From Erigeron canadensis (taxonomy: Eukaryota; Streptophyta; Magnoliopsida; Asterales; Asteraceae): 64,000 nucleotides of DNA. The number at the start of each line of letters is the position of its first letter. The first letter of the stretch is position 1. Below, in pieces: positions 58,918 through 64,000 of the stretch. The stretch is from the NCBI RefSeq assembly GCF_010389155.1, contig NC_057767.1:28243295-28307294 (forward strand). The letters run 5' to 3'. A model generated the notes under the pieces. The model had not been told where the DNA came from and ran no database searches. It saw only the letters and a program-made list of their open reading frames with translations. The position numbers and the translations under genes were made by a program.

Positions 58918-60487
58918 GAAATTGTACTTTAGAATTTATTTATGCCCTCTATATATATAGTCATTATCCAATCAAAAAGGAAGTTGGTTGATGTTTGTCA
59001 TGTTGAATTTAATTCATAGTATATTGCCTTGTAGGTTGTGGACCTAATGGCAACTAATAATCATTAACTATTTTAAAAAATATCTTCGAATTACAATCAA
59101 AATAAGATAATTAATTTTTTTTTTTAAATTGCATTAAAATAGCATTCGTCTTACTTTTTTATAAAATGTGTGAGTTACTCGCGAATCATGAAAGATCTAT
59201 ATTCCTGGCCGGGATCGTTATATAATCTTTTTATAAAAATTCGTATCACCCAAAAATTTGGAGATAAAAAGTCATTCATATCCAACTAAATACACGTTGT
59301 CATTCTCAAATATGTTTATAATAAGATTCCAAACGGAAAGATTTTGTGAATTACCAATTTGGTTTGCATTCATCTTACTAAACGGCCAAATAGCAAATAC
59401 GTGAGTTCTTATTTCTCATAAAGATAATTAAGTATAAACATCAAGTATGTGAAGTTCTTAATTCTCATAAACATAAATAAGAAGTATCAAGGGGTGTCAT
59501 AACTTTTGATAAATTTATTATTTTTGCCGTTAAAATGTTAGATTACAAATAGGGACAGTATTCTACAACCAAAAGGCTACAATCAAAAGCAAAATGACAA
59601 GACATATAAATTGTATGCTTATCTAAAGGTTAACAATATTAACAATGTAAACTTATTTATAAACTTATCTTATGTTATCTAAAACATTTTAAATTCATTT
59701 AGCTTTAGACTTCATAACCTTAGATCTTTTCATTCCACATTAACATTGTATCGTCTTTAGAATGATATGGCATATTGTCAGACAATTTGGTCAAATAACA
59801 ATGTGATCTCGATCAAAATGACCAAATTATCATAAGATTTACCGATTTTGTTGCTTCCTTTATATATTAGCTTTGACCTACAAATCATCTAATTCTCAAA
59901 TTGTATTAAGCACACATATATCAATTAAAATTTGAACCATCATCGAGTGGTTTAACGAGATTTTAGACCCGTACATAGCTTTATTGGTTATAGAGAAATA
60001 AATAACTTAACTGAAGATTTTATCATCGAGTAATTTTTTTACATGAAAATTTTAAGTTTGAATCTAGTCAAAGTAAATAACTTAATTGGTTATAGAAAAA
60101 TAATTGGAAACAACTATACACATAAAAAAAACATTTTGTTAAACCGGTGTATAATAAAAAAAATAAGAAACTCATATGACCCGTACATTTTAGGATTTTT
60201 TTGATCATTACAAATAAAAATCAGAAGAATTAGCTAGTAAAGTCGGTTGTTAATTTATAGGTTAATTTGATTAAGTCTACTCCAAATAATATAATCCAAA
60301 AAGAATCATTCTATCATATCATAAATTATAAATTAAACACACCCAATTAGACCAAAAGTTCATGGTAAACGACTTGATGATTTTTTCAAAATAAAACAAA
60401 TTATATTATTGAACTGAAAAACGTATCGGAAACACACAAACATATAAAACAGAAACATAGTTACACAAGTAGTTGTCGTGTTTGCAT
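58918..60487. other. Intergenic upstream of the kinase gene
   Basis: AT-rich, no gene seen. The last few hundred bases must include the promoter of the kinase, but I could not single out a convincing TATA box. Confidence 0.5.
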
Positions 60488-63341
60488 ATGAATCAAACAA
60501 AAAGATCACCGGTGGTGATTCGGGCTGGGCCAGGACCAAGAGGACAACAGGTTTGGAATCAAAGTTCAACTTCAACTTCAAATTCTGCTTCTGGGTCTGG
60601 GTCAGGGTCATTATTTGGATCACATACACCTAGCAGGAATAATAATATTGATCAACAACAACAACAACAAAAGACAAACAAGAAGGTTTCGATTTTTGGT
60701 TTGATAGTTAAGGTTTTGACTTGTAGAAATGATGCTTCTCATGATGATGAGGACTCATATGATCATTTTCATGTTGACCCTCCTACTACTTTTCAATGTA
60801 AGTTTTATGTTTTTGTTTTGCTTTTTTTTTTCCTACATAATTTGTATAATTATGGGAATGGGAATTTTCATGAATTGGTTTATGGTTCTGGAATTAAAGA
60901 GAGAAATGTTTGACTTTTTAGGATTAAGAGTAAATTTATATATATATCTGTTCTTTAGAGGTTAAGAAGGGTAATTTCCATGTAAAAGATGCGTGGTTTG
61001 AGTAGTTAAAAGACAGCTTTGTGTAGCTCGAAAGGTAGGTCCAAGTGGTTGGAGGCTTGAGAATGTGTAGTGGATTGACTGCACCGTTTGGGCGGACATT
61101 CTCTTAAGCAGGTTGTCGCGTCAGTCTAAACATTGACATCTATAAATGGCCCTGGATGGGGACTTGTGGGTAGGGGTAGTATTGTCGGTTTCCATGGGTC
61201 TGCAAAAAGATGGTCGTGCGTTCCATTTTAGCCATTGGGTACATGATAATGGATTCTCCCTTGTATGAATGTTCAGTTTAACGTCTCACACAGGAATATG
61301 CCAATATATTGAAGCATTAGTGCATAACCTCATATTATATAAACAGAATCACATTTTGAAATTAATCAGCAGACAGCATAGATGTGGAATCAAACATTGG
61401 AAAGTATAAGATTTTACTTTATATAAATGAAAGAGGAAGTTAATATGGAACTTTAAAATTAGCGCAACTGCCATTCAATCTTGTCGGGGTTCAAACTTAT
61501 GTCCCAAATTGGTAAATGTAAAAAATGAATGTTTATATGTAGCTTACGGGTTACTCCCTCTATCACCAACGGTTTTAGGGTAATTCATGGTGCGCATATG
61601 TTTTCGGCATTGTGGTGGGATAAGTATTGGTCCTATCAAGTATCAAAGTTATGATTGTAGTCCAAATGTGGATGGCATAGCTTGACGGTGTTGGTGGTGT
61701 GACTTATGGCAACCTCTGCGAACAATGAGTTGATCTTGAAGCCATACACAAAAAGTCCTTGATGTGGCTTCTCTCACTCACTCGGTTAAGTCCCGAGTTT
61801 GGGGTTTATGATGGTTATGAAGGCGGTTATTTCAAATGGATAAGTGTATGGGTTACTTCCTCTATTAAGTGGAAGCTTATGTGTTGGGACCTGCACAATT
61901 TTGATTATTGCATAGGTAGAATACTCTTAGCAGTGCTGTCTTGCTAATAGCAGTAAAGGATAACAAAAATTATGATGGTTGTCATTCAAACTGTATGATA
62001 TAGTATTATAGTTGTACCATATGCAGAAGTATCTTTTAGGGCTTGTACATTTAGGGACTACTGCAGGATATTTGTGATTTGTAAAGTAACTAATAATAAC
62101 CTTTTTCGGGTTGCATTAGTATTATTCTTTTACGACAGTGTCATTTGTTTTGCAGATTCAGCACGTAGTTCCTTGAGAAGCAGCGGAAAGCTCAACCACT
62201 CAGCTTCCTCTACACCTTCTTTAGCCTCCAATGGACAGCAGGGTGCAGATGAGTTATCCTTTCAAGATATTTGTAAGGCAACTGGAAATTTCTCAGCCTC
62301 AAATATAATCGGTGAAGGAGGATTCGGCACCGTTTATAAGGGAACACTGAAAAATGGAGCCATTGTTGCTGTAAAACGTGCAAAAAAGGTTACTTCTTTT
62401 TTGGAGATAAATATTATAGTATTACTGCCTTCATACCAGAAATAAGATGGATTTTGATTTCCTTTAGCCTAATGCTCCAAATAACAATAATTTTTATAAT
62501 TGATCCCTGCTTTTTCTATATATCTTTATCTTTTTCATCTCTTGTAGCTATAAATTTTGATGTCATGGAGATTTACATTTCTAATGGCAGGACAATTATG
62601 AAAAAGGGACACCAGTGGAGTTCAAAAATGAAATACTAACATTATCGAAGATTGAGCATCTAAATCTGGTACGATTCTATGGATTCATAGAGCATGGAGA
62701 CGAGCGTCTTATCTTGGTAGAATATGTTGCCAATGGAACACTTCGTGAACATCTAGATGGTAAGTGCAACAAGGACTTCTTTAGTTACCCGTATATTTCC
62801 TCAAATGGGCAGTTTGTCATTCGACCTTGATGGTTTGAAGCTACTTTAAAAGTGATACTTATTCTTCTCAGGCAAACGTGGAAATGGGCTTGAAATTGGG
62901 GAGCGTCTAGATATTATAATCGACGTAGCTCATGCAATTACATATTTGCATACATATACAGGTTGTTAAATTTCTTGAAAATATTTATAAATTAAAAACA
63001 TCAAGAAATCTACGTTAACCAGTTTTTCTATAAACTTTTCAGATATACCAATAATCCACAGAGACATCAAATCGGCTAATATATTGATTACTGATAAAAT
63101 GCGTGCAAAAGTGGCTGATTTTGGATTTGCCCGAATAAGTGTTGAAGATCCAGAAGCTACTCACATTTCTACTCAAGTCAAAGGAACTGCAGGCTATTTA
63201 GATCCAGAATACCTTAGTACATACCAACTTACTGACAGAAGTGATGTGTACTCCTTTGGGGTTTTGCTTGTGGAGTTGGTGACAGGAAGACTGCCAATCG
63301 AATTAAGTAAAGCTCCCAGCGAGAAAATAACGATAAAATGG
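60488..63341 (+). CDS. Calmodulin-binding receptor-like cytoplasmic kinase (CRCK), 3'-truncated by the window
   Basis: Exons seen: 60488-60797, 62156-62388, 62591-62759, 62872-62961 and 63043-63341; 367 residues in one frame with GT-AG borders, ending in a good donor (gtaagt). Further exon(s) lie beyond 64000. It is a Ser/Thr kinase of the CRCK1/2/3 group, in which CRCK1 is calmodulin-binding and stress-linked. Residues 1-135 are Ser/Gly/Gln-rich with no signal peptide or membrane segment. The kinase shows GEGGFG (156-161), Lys177 in VAVK, Glu195, HRDIK (273-277, an RD kinase), DFG (293-295) and [10 protein letters not shown]. All catalytic residues are present. Start at the first ATG (MNQTKRSP). 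The C-lobe end is not visible. Confidence 0.9.
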
Positions 63342-64000
63342 GTAAGTTCTTCTAGCATTGCAGATTAATATGTTGATCAATCATGTCAATGTGTTTTCTT
63401 TATCGTGAGTGATAATATCACCAGTCCTGGTTCTATAAAAAATTTCACTGAAGATCTATGTCACGATATATATACGTATGAATGTAGCGATGCGGGTTAG
63501 GTTTCATCCTTGCTGCAAATGGGTAAATTCAAGGAGTTTAACTTTCATGAGATTGTCAACATTTCGACAGTTAGTTTCTGAAAGTGTTCTTTCAGAGGGT
63601 ATTTTGGATTGCGTTTTGGATGGATTATTCAGTTATGACATGTAAAACGCTTATAATCAGTAATTAGTGTTTGACAAACAAGTGATTGATTACCTGACAG
63701 TTTTGAGAAAGTAGGTTGGAACATACTTTTCCAAAAGGCCATTTCTGAAAACGCAAAATCTGCTTTGAAAACTATATTCCAAACGACAATCACTCATTTT
63801 TCTCAAATTGATAACTTTTAACTCAATGTATTGTTGTAATCATATTTAACACACTACTTATATATAAACTTTACTAATAGCCTTGGACTAAAAGTTCCTG
63901 GTTCAACCAACTTGACCTGACCAATTTCAACTCTTACCAGAAATTTACCCGTTTACTGCGAATTCCGACCTTTGGTTTCCATAGTTGAGTAAAGCATTCG
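63342..64000. other. Kinase intron (continues past the window)
   Basis: Starts with gtaagt. I found no exon encoding the expected C-terminal kinase segment before the window end. Confidence 0.6.

Overview
This is a plant nuclear window, AT-rich and dominated by interspersed repeats. Spliced genes with GT-AG introns, plant-type gene families (a PHT4-class plastid transporter, a CRCK-class cytoplasmic kinase, ICMT), LTR retrotransposons, hAT and Harbinger MITEs, Helitron-like ends and tRNA-derived SINEs all point to a eudicot. The look of the LTR and SINE families suggests an asterid, perhaps Asteraceae, but that is a guess. Layout: 1-17.5 kb is almost pure repeat. It holds a hAT-type element with an 8-bp target duplication (583-1208), a long foldback element (1594-3115), and a complete non-autonomous LTR retrotransposon (5203-8369) whose LTRs carry TGACGTCA sites. 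It also holds a large inverted pair of LTR plus gag-like segments (about 8.75-16.6 kb), one arm of which is split by a solo LTR with a perfect ATATA duplication. The gag-like reading frames in the two arms both start with a peptide resembling the histone H3 tail. 18.8-20 kb holds an intact isoprenylcysteine methyltransferase gene on the minus strand. 20-23 kb is repeats. 23.1-45.5 kb is a tandem array of five intact three-exon genes, all on the plus strand. They encode small hotdog-fold (ACOT13/PaaI-like) acyl-CoA thioesterases of 157-161 residues. Exons 2 and 3 have fixed lengths (141 and 144 nt), and all five proteins end in a peroxisomal PTS1-like tripeptide (SKI, SKI, SKV, SKL, SKI). Three exon-3 relics lie between the genes, and the segment holding copy 2 plus its relic has been duplicated to give copy 3 plus its relic. 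47.0-54.0 kb holds an eight-exon gene for a PHT4;5-type chloroplast anion/phosphate transporter (530 residues), and a decayed duplicate of its last exon lies at 57.4-58.4 kb. Between these, at 56.27-56.54 kb, is a canonical plant snRNA-type Pol III promoter (USE plus TATA at 24-bp spacing). It drives a GC-richer, hairpin-rich stretch of about 209 nt whose first ~28 nt resemble plant 7SL RNA. 60.5 kb to the end holds the first five exons of a calmodulin-binding receptor-like cytoplasmic kinase, cut off by the window edge. Functionally, the array suggests a lineage-expanded peroxisomal thioesterase cluster. The neighbouring ICMT, PHT4;5 and CRCK genes are ordinary single-copy housekeeping or signalling genes with no obvious pathway link to it. 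The most unusual signals are the histone-H3-like start of the retrotransposon ORF, the thioesterase array (loss of the family His with retention of PTS1), the unassigned Pol III RNA and the bZIP-site palindromes in the LTR element.
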